In this document: positions 6,405 through 12,048 of the stretch, piece by piece | Numbering within the stretch: the first letter of the stretch is position 1 | Layout of the letters: each line of letters starts with the position of its first letter | Assembly: GCA_001917735.1 (NCBI GenBank) | Contig: MNEO01000064.1 | Span: 1 to 12,048, forward strand | From: Chloroflexi bacterium 13_1_40CM_68_21 | Lineage (GTDB): Bacteria > Chloroflexota > Limnocylindria > P2-11E | Length of the DNA: 12,048 bases | Direction of reading: 5' to 3' | Notes under the pieces: model-generated | Database searches by the model: none | What the model was told of the DNA's origin: nothing | The model's input: only the letters and a program-made list of their open reading frames with translations | Position numbers and translations under genes: made by a program

Positions 6405-6782
6405 CTAGACGCGACGGGCGGCCGCGAGGTCGTCAACGGCGACGATGAGCTCCTTGTCGCCGGCGCGCTCCCCGGCCGTGTAGAGCGCGATGATGTTCAC
6501 GCCCGCGTCCGCGAGGCGCCGTGCGTAGCGCCCAAGCTCGCCGGGGTCGTCGTCGACCGAGACGGCGAGCACGTCGCGCGTCTCGGTGATCCTCCAGCCG
6601 CCCAATTTCAGCGCGGCGAGAGCGCGATCCGCATTGTCGACGACGAAGTGCAGATGGCCGCGGCCATCGTGCGAGAACGCCGCGGCCGCTTTGATGTTCA
6701 CACGCGCCTGGCCAAAGAGCTCGCCGATCTCCGCGATGACGCCGGGCCGGTCCTCTGTCTCCACGACGATCTCGGTGGGCAT
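6405..6782 (-). CDS. Double ACT-domain protein
   Basis: A 125-residue protein made of two ACT-like ligand-binding domains: residues 3-65, with TEDRPGVIAEIGELFGQARVNI, and 72-118, with DDPGELGRYARRLADAGVNIIALY. The DRPG and DDPG turns followed by a helix and a V-N-I strand are characteristic of ACT folds, which usually bind amino acids and regulate enzymes. There is no catalytic domain, so it is a free-standing regulator or sensor of unknown ligand. It follows the VOC gene by 24 bp and ends 3 bp before the LigD polymerase start, in the same reading frame. A GAAGG lies about 15 bases before the ATG, a weak ribosome site. Confidence 0.85.
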   Translation of the reverse strand: MPTEIVVETEDRPGVIAEIGELFGQARVNIKAAAAFSHDGRGHLHFVVDNADRALAALKLGGWRITETRDVLAVSVDDDPGELGRYARRLADAGVNIIALYTAGERAGDKELIVAVDDLAAARRV

Positions 6783-6806
6783 GGGCCCACTCTAGCCTTC
6801 ACTTTC

Positions 6807-7205
6807 CTAGCGGCCGGTGAAGACCGTCCGCTCGTCGACGAAACAGAGCAGGTTGTCGAACGGATCCGACGCGTAGAAGCTTCGCTCGCCCCAGGGGCGC
6901 GCCACGATGTCGCCTGCCTTGGCGCCGTGGACCATCCCCGTCGAGAGCGCCCCGAGCTCGCGGGCGCGCGCGTGAACGCCCTCGAGGTCGGAGACGGCGA
7001 AGTACAGATAGTCCGGCGTCGGTCGCGCCGATTCGCCGCTCGGTGTTGGATCAACCAGCGCGAGGATGACATCGCCGCAGTCGAAGTAATGCCGGGAACC
7101 GGGAATGCGCCGCCCCTGAGTGCCGAGGAGCGTGCCGTAGAAGTCGGCGGCGTGATCGAGATCGGAGACCTGAATGATGACCCGGAAGAGCCGCGGTGCG
7201 CCCAC
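6807..7205 (-). CDS. VOC family protein (glyoxalase/dioxygenase fold)
   Basis: About 132 residues with the paired beta-alpha-beta modules of the vicinal-oxygen-chelate superfamily: FRVIIQVSDLDHAADFYGTLLG (7-28), DYLYFAVSDLEGVHARARELG (65-85) and ERSFYASDPFDNLLCFVDE (107-125). In metal-dependent members a His precedes the first strand and a Glu ends the DPxGN strand. Here those positions appear to be Arg8 and Cys121, so canonical metal chemistry is doubtful and a binding role is as likely. I chose GTG at 7205, which shares its G with the malic enzyme TAG (TAGTG) and has GGAG about 12 bases upstream. An ATG at 7253 would add 16 residues overlapping malic enzyme that do not look like the family. 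The substrate is unknown. Confidence 0.85.
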   Translation of the reverse strand: MGAPRLFRVIIQVSDLDHAADFYGTLLGTQGRRIPGSRHYFDCGDVILALVDPTPSGESARPTPDYLYFAVSDLEGVHARARELGALSTGMVHGAKAGDIVARPWGERSFYASDPFDNLLCFVDERTVFTGR

Positions 7206-8833
7206 TAGACGAGGCTCCGATAGCTCGGGACATACGCGATCGTGCGAATCCACGCTTCGAGATCACCCGGTGGCCGCGCGACCGTCGCCAGGCCCCGGTC
7301 GAATATCACCTCTGCCACTTTGGCGGCGGCGCGCAGCTCCGTCTCGAGGATGGCCGAGACCGGCGGGTAGATCAGCCCGATGCCAATGTCCGTCGGCGTG
7401 ACCTTCTCGGCAACGCCGCGCGCGGCGGCGATGAACATCTCATCGGTGACGCGGCGTGCGCCCGTGGCGAAGACAGCCATCCCCATCGCGGGAAAAACAT
7501 AGACGTTGTTGCCCTGGCCCGGAACGAAGGTCCGGTCGCCGATGCGCAAGGGCGGGAACGGGCTGCCGCTCGCGAATATCGCCCGTCCCTCGGACCACGC
7601 ATACGCCTGCTCGGCGGTGCATTCGGATCGCGACGTCGGGTTCGAATAGGGAAAGATCATCGGTCGATCGTTGACTCGCGACATCGCCTCGATCACGCGG
7701 CGGTCGAACGCCCCGCCGACAGTGGAGAGCCCGATGATCCCCGTTGGTCGCAAGACTTCGATCGCCGTCGCGAAGTCGTCGATCGGCGCATGTCTTTGCG
7801 CGAACGGCCGCTGGTAGTCGTGCATCTGGGTTCGGTCCGCGGTGATCAAACCCTGGCGGTCGAAGAGCCAGATCCGCGAGCGTGCCTCGTCCGTGGATAC
7901 ACCTTCCGCGGTCATCGCCTTCACGAGCAGCTCCGCCACACCAATCGCCGCGGATCCCGCGCCGAGGAAGAGGAAGCGCTGCCGCGCGAGCGGAGCGCCG
8001 GTGATTCGCAGCGCGCCGAGGAGACCGGCGAGCGCGACCGCCGCCGTGCCCTGGATGTCGTCGTTAAAGCAGCAGACGCGGTCGCGGTAGCGCTCGAGCA
8101 GGCGGATCGCATCGTTGCCCGCCCAATCCTCGAACTGGATCAGCGCTCGCGGGAACTCCGCATCCACCGCGGCCACGAACTCGTCGACGAACGCATCGAG
8201 CTCGTCGTCGGCAGGGCGCGTCTGCTTGATACCGAGGTACAACGGGTCGGTCAGCAGCGATTCGTTGTTGGTCCCGGCGTCGATGAGCACCGGAAGGGTG
8301 AATTGCGGCGGGACGCCGCCGGCCGCCGTGTAGAGCGCGAGCTTGCCGATCGGTATACCCATGCCATTCGCGCCGAGGTCGCCGAGCCCAAGGATCCGCT
8401 CGCCGCTCGTCACGACGATGCAGCGGACGTCGCGCTCCGGCCAGTTGCCCAAGATCTCGCGCACGCGGCCCTTGCGCTTTATCGACAGGTAGAGGCCCCG
8501 CGGCCGCCGGATGATGTGGCCGAACTTCTGGCAGGCCTCGCCCACGGTCGGCGTGTACACGATCGGCAGGAAGCGCGCCGGATCGGACATGAGCACGCGG
8601 TAGAAGAGCGTCTCGTCGGTGTCCTGAAGCTGCGAGAGATAGATGTACCGCTCGAGATCGGTCGTCTTGCCATCGAGCTGCGCGAGCGCGCGACGCAGCT
8701 GCGTGTCGAGGTCGTCGATCCCTTCGGGCAACAGGCCGACGAGGCCGAGCGCCTCGCGTTCCCGTTCGCTGAACGCCGTCGACTTGTTCCGGCGCGGGTC
8801 GTGGAGCAGATCGGCCCCGCGCGGCGTCGTCAT
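7205..8833 (-). CDS. maeA: NAD-type malic enzyme (oxaloacetate-decarboxylating)
   Basis: Converts L-malate to pyruvate and CO2 with reduction of NAD(P). The 542 residues match the large-subunit type (E. coli MaeA, about 565). Landmarks are LLHDPRRNKSTAFSEREREALGL (9-31), QDTDETLFYRVL (70-81), YTPTVGEACQKF with catalytic Y93, GLGDLGANGMGIPIGK with K164, QFEDW with metal ligands E235 and D236, FNDDIQGTAAVAL with D259, the Rossmann loop FLGAGSAAIG (289-298), YSNPTSRSE (396-404) and PGQGNNVYVFPAMG (438-451). All catalytic residues known from the family are present. NAD over NADP is inferred from the subfamily only. The start ATG at 8833 gives the expected N-terminus but has a pyrimidine-rich stretch rather than a Shine-Dalgarno before it, so translation may be leaderless. 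It heads the four-gene run and diverges from a permease gene by 21 bp. Confidence 0.95.
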   Translation of the reverse strand: MTTPRGADLLHDPRRNKSTAFSEREREALGLVGLLPEGIDDLDTQLRRALAQLDGKTTDLERYIYLSQLQDTDETLFYRVLMSDPARFLPIVYTPTVGEACQKFGHIIRRPRGLYLSIKRKGRVREILGNWPERDVRCIVVTSGERILGLGDLGANGMGIPIGKLALYTAAGGVPPQFTLPVLIDAGTNNESLLTDPLYLGIKQTRPADDELDAFVDEFVAAVDAEFPRALIQFEDWAGNDAIRLLERYRDRVCCFNDDIQGTAAVALAGLLGALRITGAPLARQRFLFLGAGSAAIGVAELLVKAMTAEGVSTDEARSRIWLFDRQGLITADRTQMHDYQRPFAQRHAPIDDFATAIEVLRPTGIIGLSTVGGAFDRRVIEAMSRVNDRPMIFPYSNPTSRSECTAEQAYAWSEGRAIFASGSPFPPLRIGDRTFVPGQGNNVYVFPAMGMAVFATGARRVTDEMFIAAARGVAEKVTPTDIGIGLIYPPVSAILETELRAAAKVAEVIFDRGLATVARPPGDLEAWIRTIAYVPSYRSLV

Positions 8834-8834
8834 C

Positions 8835-8845
8835 GGAGGTGGAGG
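8835..8845 (+). promoter_or_regulatory. Strong ribosome binding site deciding the permease start
   Basis: GGAGGTGGAGG lies nine bases before GTG 8855 and fixes that codon as the start of the TSUP permease. Read on the other strand it is CCTCCACCTCC, immediately in front of the malic enzyme ATG, which explains why that gene has no ribosome site of its own. Confidence 0.75.
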
Positions 8846-8848
8846 ATA
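8843..8848 (-). promoter_or_regulatory. Possible -10 element for malic enzyme
   Basis: On the minus strand TATCCT (8848-8843) lies nine bases before the malic enzyme ATG, which would start transcription within two or three bases of the ATG or exactly at it. No convincing -35 is seen. It overlaps the permease ribosome site. Confidence 0.25.
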
Positions 8849-8854
8849 GTCGGA

Positions 8855-9589
8855 GTGGATTCATTCACGGCGATCGCCTTCGTCGCCGCGATCATCGCGG
8901 GCGCGATCGCGTCGGTCGCGGGTTTCGGGATCGGCAGCGTCCTCACGCCCGTGCTCTCCGCGCAGCTCGACGTCCGCCTCGCGATCGCCGCGGTCTCGCT
9001 CCCCCACCTCGCGGGCACCTTCGTCCGCTTCCTGCTGGTGCGCACGCATATCGATCGCGACGTGCTGCTCGGGTTCGGAGCGGCGAGCGCGATCGGAGGA
9101 CTTACCGGTGCGGCGCTGCAGTCGGTCGTGCAGAGCGCCGGGCTCGCGATCATCTTCGGCGCGCTGCTGATCTTCGCCGGCCTCGGGAGTCTCACGGGGT
9201 TCGCGCGGCACATGCGGTTCCGCGGACGCGCCGCGGCGCTGATCGGCGGCGCCCTGTCCGGTCTTCTCGGCGGCCTCGTCGGCAATCAGGGCGGGATCCG
9301 CACCGCGGCGCTGCTCGGATTCGACGTCGACAGAGAAGCCTTCGTCGCGACCGCCACGGCTGTGGCCCTGATCGTCGACGGCGCGCGAATACCGGTCTAT
9401 ATCGCGACCCAAGGTGCGGAGCTCGCTTCGCTCTGGCCGCTCATCGTTCTGCTCGCGGTCGGCGCGGTGATCGGCACGTTCGCCGGCCAGTGGACTCTTC
9501 GCAGGATGCCGGAGCCGGTGTTCCGGCGTGTCGTGGGCGGATTGCTGCTCGGACTGGGCGCCTACACGCTGGCGCGCGCGCTCTCCTGA
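8855..9589 (+). CDS. TSUP (TauE/SafE) family membrane permease
   Basis: A 244-residue integral membrane protein with about eight hydrophobic segments (roughly 5-25, 28-38, 40-62, 69-90, 95-113, 126-146, 162-183 and 193-241 as two helices). This matches the TSUP/DUF81 family, whose members move sulfite, sulfoacetate, taurine-derived or other small organic anions across the cytoplasmic membrane. The two-fold repeat is visible as ASVAGFGIGSVLTPVL (19-34) in the first half and SGLLGGLVGNQGGIRTAALL (135-154) in the second. The GTG start is set by the ribosome site at 8835-8845; the frame is open far upstream through malic enzyme, but that is antisense. It diverges from malic enzyme by 21 bp, and its last 28 bp overlap a small convergent ORF. 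The substrate cannot be told. Adjacency to malic enzyme makes an organic acid one guess only. Confidence 0.9.
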   Translation: MDSFTAIAFVAAIIAGAIASVAGFGIGSVLTPVLSAQLDVRLAIAAVSLPHLAGTFVRFLLVRTHIDRDVLLGFGAASAIGGLTGAALQSVVQSAGLAIIFGALLIFAGLGSLTGFARHMRFRGRAAALIGGALSGLLGGLVGNQGGIRTAALLGFDVDREAFVATATAVALIVDGARIPVYIATQGAELASLWPLIVLLAVGAVIGTFAGQWTLRRMPEPVFRRVVGGLLLGLGAYTLARALS

Positions 9590-9822
9590 AGCATCTCCGC
9601 GACGCGCTTGTCGTACAGCGCGCCGTACCTGCGAAGCATCCGCGTCGCCATGAAGTCGAGCACCGGCGCCTTGATCCCCGTGGTCTTCCAAGAGATCGCG
9701 GAGTCGATGCGTGTCGTGGAGGGTCCGAGCTCGGCAAGAATCTCCTGTGAATGCTCGGCTTCGGTCCCGGCGACGAACGCCGTGTAGCCGGAGATATCCG
9801 CCATGACCAGGAGCCCTTCCAT
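9562..9822 (-). pseudogene. Remnant of a cyclase-like/SRPBCC protein with an internal deletion
   Basis: An 86-residue ORF in two unlike halves. Residues 1-32 (MEGLLVMADISGYTAFVAGTEAEHSQEILAEL) match the N-terminal strand and helix of DUF2652-type proteins, which share the ADISGYT opening with class III cyclase-like domains. Residues 36-82 (from TRIDSAISWKTTGIKAPVLDF to RRYGALYDKRVAEML) read as the last beta strand and long C-terminal helix of an SRPBCC (START-like) domain. As I recall the family, full-length proteins have some 200-300 residues between these parts, so this looks like an in-frame internal deletion rather than an intact small gene. It has no clear ribosome site before ATG 9822 (GGAAGG precedes an internal ATG at 9804). 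Its 3' end overlaps the permease gene. It could still be expressed as a short protein. Confidence 0.55.
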
Positions 9823-9883
9823 CCGAACGAGATGCTACGAGCGGGCCACGCGCGCGGATCGCGCGGTCGCCGCAAGGTTTGGT

Positions 9884-9901
9884 CCTCGAGTCGTGTCGAG
9901 G
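9884..9901 (-). terminator. Possible terminator hairpin after the sensor kinase gene
   Basis: A perfect 6-bp stem CCTCGA (9884-9889) with TCGAGG (9896-9901) and a 6-base loop lies 5 bp past the kinase stop codon. There is no T run on the minus strand (ACCAAACC follows). A second GC-only stem, CGCGCG-GAT-CGCGCG, is at 9851-9865. Together these probably end the two-component transcript before the remnant ORF. Confidence 0.4.
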
Positions 9902-9906
9902 GGCCG

Positions 9907-11238
9907 CTAGACGCCTCCAAGGCGCAGCCGGAAGCGCGCGCCGCCGTCGCTCGGTCGCTCCAAGATGACCGATCCGCCGTGCGACTCGGCCACATCCTTC
10001 ACGATCGAAAGCCCGAGACCGGAGCCCGGGAGGTGGTGTGCATCACTCGACCGCCAGAACCGATCGAACACGCGCGGCGCGTCCTCCGCGGCCACGCCCG
10101 GGCCGTGGTCGCGCACGGAGATCTCGCCGTTCGCCACGTTCACCTCGACGAGCGCGCCGGGCGGGCTCCACTTCGCCGCGTTATCGAGGAGATTGGTGAC
10201 CGCGCGGGTGACCCGGACCTTCACGCCGTTGACCGTGGTCGGCGTCGCGGCCACCACGAAACGCACCTTCGTGTAGCGCATCTTCATGTCGTCGACGACC
10301 TCGGCGACGACATCGTCCAGTCGCAGCTCCTCGAAGGGCATTGGCGTCTCTTCATCGCGGGCGACCTCGATGAGGTCGCCGACGAGTGTGGTGAGGCGCT
10401 CCATCTGGGTGACCAGGTCGGCGAGCATCTGCTGGCGCTCGACCGGGTCTGCCGGTTGTCCGCGCTCGAGGAGCTCGAGATTCGTCCGAAGGCTCGTCAG
10501 TGGAGTGCGCAGCTCGTGCGACGCATCGGCCACGAGCTGTCGCTGCGAGCGGAGCGACACCTCGAGCTGGCCGAGCATGGCGTCGAAGCTCGTCCCCAGT
10601 CGGCTGAGCTCGTCCCGTCCTTGGGCGGCCACGCGGCGCGACAGATCGCGCGTGCGCGTAACCTCCTCGACGGTCGTGGTCAGGCGCTTCACCGGCGCGA
10701 GTACCGCCCGCCCAATGAGGAAGCCGAGCCCAGCGGCGAGCAGGATGGCCGCAGCCGCGAACTCGGCGAGCCTGACCCGGGTTTCCGCCAGCGCGCCGTC
10801 GACGACGTCGAGCTCTTGCACGACCTCGACCGCGCCCCCGCTCTGGATCGGAATGACGAGTACGCGAAGGCGCACGTCCGTTGCCTGCGCCGTCGCAGTG
10901 AATCCGGGCTGACGACCCGCCGCCACGTTCTTGACGTCTGACGTCACCAGCGAGTTCTGCGGGGTCCCGAAATCGGTCCGGATCACGCTGCCGCTTGGGC
11001 TGATGATCTGCGCGTAGATGTCCGGTCGGCCGGTCATGAATCCGCTCGGCGGACCGAAGCGACGCTCGCCGGGTCCGGGTCCACCGCGGGCCGCGTTCTG
11101 CGCGGCCAGCGCAAGGTTGCTGTCGACCTGTTCGATCAGCTGGTTCTGGACGACGAAGTACATCGCGACGGCCGCGCCAATCGCCGCCACCGCAACAGCG
11201 GTCGCGGTCAGCAGCGTGACGCGAAGCCGGAAGCTCAC
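9907..11238 (-). CDS. Membrane sensor histidine kinase (MprB/BaeS-like)
   Basis: Inner-membrane sensor that autophosphorylates and passes phosphate to the regulator encoded just before it. The 443 residues hold TM1 (8-29), an extracellular sensor region of about 128 residues (30-157) with a Gly/Pro/Arg-rich stretch (51-66), TM2 (about 158-180), a HAMP linker (about 177-230), the phosphoacceptor SHELRTPLTSL with H241, and the catalytic domain: N-box TNLLDNAAKWSP (348-359), G1 DHGPG (377-381), F-box FDRFWR (391-396) and G2 GSGLGLSIV (405-413). All catalytic motifs are intact. The GTG start overlaps the regulator stop by four bases (GTGA, 11238-11235), the classic coupled arrangement. The signal is not evident; MprB relatives respond to envelope stress, and this sensor region is not recognisably similar to a named ligand-binding fold. 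Confidence 0.95.
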   Translation of the reverse strand: MSFRLRVTLLTATAVAVAAIGAAVAMYFVVQNQLIEQVDSNLALAAQNAARGGPGPGERRFGPPSGFMTGRPDIYAQIISPSGSVIRTDFGTPQNSLVTSDVKNVAAGRQPGFTATAQATDVRLRVLVIPIQSGGAVEVVQELDVVDGALAETRVRLAEFAAAAILLAAGLGFLIGRAVLAPVKRLTTTVEEVTRTRDLSRRVAAQGRDELSRLGTSFDAMLGQLEVSLRSQRQLVADASHELRTPLTSLRTNLELLERGQPADPVERQQMLADLVTQMERLTTLVGDLIEVARDEETPMPFEELRLDDVVAEVVDDMKMRYTKVRFVVAATPTTVNGVKVRVTRAVTNLLDNAAKWSPPGALVEVNVANGEISVRDHGPGVAAEDAPRVFDRFWRSSDAHHLPGSGLGLSIVKDVAESHGGSVILERPSDGGARFRLRLGGV

Positions 11239-11912
11239 GGCTCCTTCATGACGTAGCCCACGCCGCGCACGGTCTGGATGACGCGGGACGCGCCGCCCTG
11301 CTCGAGCTTGCGGCGAAGGTAGCCGACGTACACGTCGAGCGAGTTGGAATCGGGCCCGAAGTCGTAGCCCCAGACGCGATCGAAGATCACATCACGCGGC
11401 AGGACCTTCCGCGGGTTCGCGATGAAGAGCTCGAGGAGCGAGTACTCGGTTCGAGTGAGCGGGATCAGACGATCGCCCCGCCGGCACTCCATCGCGTCGC
11501 GGTCCAGAACGATGTCCGCGAAATGGAGCATTCCGCGCCCGTGCGCCCCGTCCTCGCCGCGCCGGCCGAGCGCCCGGATCCGCGCGAGGAGCTCGTCAAG
11601 CGCGAACGGCTTCACGAGGTAATCGTCGGCGCCGGCGTCGAGCCCTTCCACGCGGTCTCGCACGGCGGCGCGCGCGGTGAGCATGAGCACGGGCACCTGG
11701 TTGCCGGACGCGCGCAGTCGCCGGCAGACCTCGACGCCGTCGAGGCCCGGAAGGCCGAGATCGAGGACGACCGCGTCGTAGGGGTTGGTCATCGCCAGCT
11801 CCAGGCCTGTCGGGCCTTCCTTGGCGAGATCGGCCTTGTGGCCCGCGCCACGCAGCGCGCGCTCGACCGCGTCCCGTACAGCGGGTTCGTCCTCGACGAG
11901 GAGGACGCGCAC
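11235..11912 (-). CDS. OmpR/PhoB-family response regulator (MprA-like)
   Basis: Cytosolic DNA-binding regulator of 225 residues. The receiver domain (1-115) has acidic E7-D8, phosphoacceptor D51 in VVLDLGLPGLDG, T79 in MLTA and K101 in VKPF. The C-terminal winged helix (about 130-224) has LTRTEYSLLELF and the recognition region SNSLDVYVGYLRRKLE, ending RVIQTVRGVGYVMK. It is the first gene of a two-gene operon with the kinase. The start is GTG at 11912 (codons V-R-V-L-L-V-E-D-E). No Shine-Dalgarno precedes it, but TAAACT lies seven bases upstream, which fits a leaderless transcript. Three 11-bp-spaced repeats at 11963-11995 are probably its own binding sites, implying autoregulation. Confidence 0.97.
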   Translation of the reverse strand: MRVLLVEDEPAVRDAVERALRGAGHKADLAKEGPTGLELAMTNPYDAVVLDLGLPGLDGVEVCRRLRASGNQVPVLMLTARAAVRDRVEGLDAGADDYLVKPFALDELLARIRALGRRGEDGAHGRGMLHFADIVLDRDAMECRRGDRLIPLTRTEYSLLELFIANPRKVLPRDVIFDRVWGYDFGPDSNSLDVYVGYLRRKLEQGGASRVIQTVRGVGYVMKEP

Positions 11913-11919
11913 GACGTCG

Positions 11920-11925
11920 AGTTTA
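11920..11925 (-). promoter_or_regulatory. Likely -10 element for the response regulator, leaderless start
   Basis: TAAACT on the minus strand (11925-11920) is followed by seven bases and then the GTG start at 11912. This is the spacing expected if transcription begins at the start codon. No good -35 is found 16-18 bp further up (GCGTTT or CGCGTT), as expected for an activator-dependent promoter. The repeat array lies about 40-70 bp upstream of the -10. Confidence 0.5.
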
Positions 11926-11962
11926 CGAGCGGAATCCCTAAAAACGCGCTAAGGAACCGGCC

Positions 11963-11995
11963 TCTTAACCAACTCTGAAGTTCGTCTCATGCAAC
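11963..11995. promoter_or_regulatory. Three 11-bp-spaced TCTNA direct repeats, likely OmpR-family operator
   Basis: TCTTAACCAAC (11963), TCTGAAGTTCG (11974) and TCTCATGCAAC (11985) are three contiguous 11-bp units sharing TCTNA, the first and third also sharing NNNAAC (TCTNANNNAAC). One helical turn between units is the layout used by OmpR/PhoB-type regulators that bind direct repeats as head-to-tail dimers. The array sits upstream of the response regulator gene. On the other side a weak -10-like TCTAGT (12015-12020) and a purine-rich AGAAGGGGG (12037-12045) suggest a divergent plus-strand gene just past the window end that it may also control. Confidence 0.6.
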
Positions 11996-12048
11996 GGGCG
12001 CCGTGGGGCCGTTCTCTAGTGCAAGACACGACCTCCAGAAGGGGGCAT

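Noticed and set aside
5892..7208. Long plus-strand open frame across the polymerase, ACT and VOC genes
   Set aside because: Three well-recognised minus-strand genes occupy this stretch. The frame has no family motif.
7196..8854. Long plus-strand extension upstream of the permease in the same frame
   Set aside because: It is antisense to malic enzyme and of shadow composition. The permease has a clear ribosome site and GTG start at 8855.
12037..12048. Start of a plus-strand gene at the right edge (AGAAGGGGG then AT)
   Set aside because: The start codon is not within the window, and the spacing to the terminal AT would be too short for a normal start, so only the possibility is noted.

Overview
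The window is GC-rich bacterial chromosome, densely packed, with many GTG starts and short intergenic gaps. Gene content suggests a heterotrophic, probably soil or sediment bacterium of a high-GC phylum (Actinomycetota, Chloroflexota, Dormibacterota and Eremiobacterota are all possible). Nothing here, such as rRNA, fixes the phylum. I see no phage, IS element, CRISPR array, tRNA or rRNA.

Left part (1-2671, minus strand): a DinB-fold protein followed 12 bp later by acetyl-CoA synthetase (acs). Downstream lies the possible first few codons of another minus-strand gene (TTG start at 25) running off the edge. Centre-left (2770-5386, plus strand): an HU-type nucleoid protein; a short P-loop kinase-like gene overlapping by one base the ATP-dependent ligase part of LigD; and a secreted cysteine-rich protein made of repeated two-cysteine units.

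Centre-right (8833-5415, minus strand): a compact four-gene run of NAD-type malic enzyme, VOC (glyoxalase-fold) protein, double-ACT-domain protein and the primase-polymerase part of LigD. Gaps are -1, 24 and 3 bp. The NHEJ enzyme LigD is therefore split: ligase and polymerase are separate genes, converging on opposite strands around the secreted-protein gene. No nuclease domain and no ku gene are in view. A TSUP-family anion permease (8855-9589, plus) diverges from malic enzyme with only 21 bp between start codons.

Right part (9562-11912, minus strand): a short ORF that looks like the two ends of a larger cyclase-like/SRPBCC protein joined by an internal deletion, then an MprA/MprB-like response regulator and sensor kinase overlapping by 4 bp. 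The region upstream of the regulator (11913-12048) carries three TCTNA repeats at exact 11-bp spacing, a likely binding array for an OmpR-family regulator, and probably controls both this pair and a divergent gene beyond the window.

Acs (acetate to acetyl-CoA), malic enzyme (malate to pyruvate) and the permease form a central-carbon theme. The LigD parts and HU form a DNA-maintenance theme. I found no single clearly new multi-gene system. The most unusual items are the repeated-Cys secreted protein, the split LigD with its polymerase in a metabolic operon and in frame behind an ACT-domain gene, and the 11-bp repeat array.
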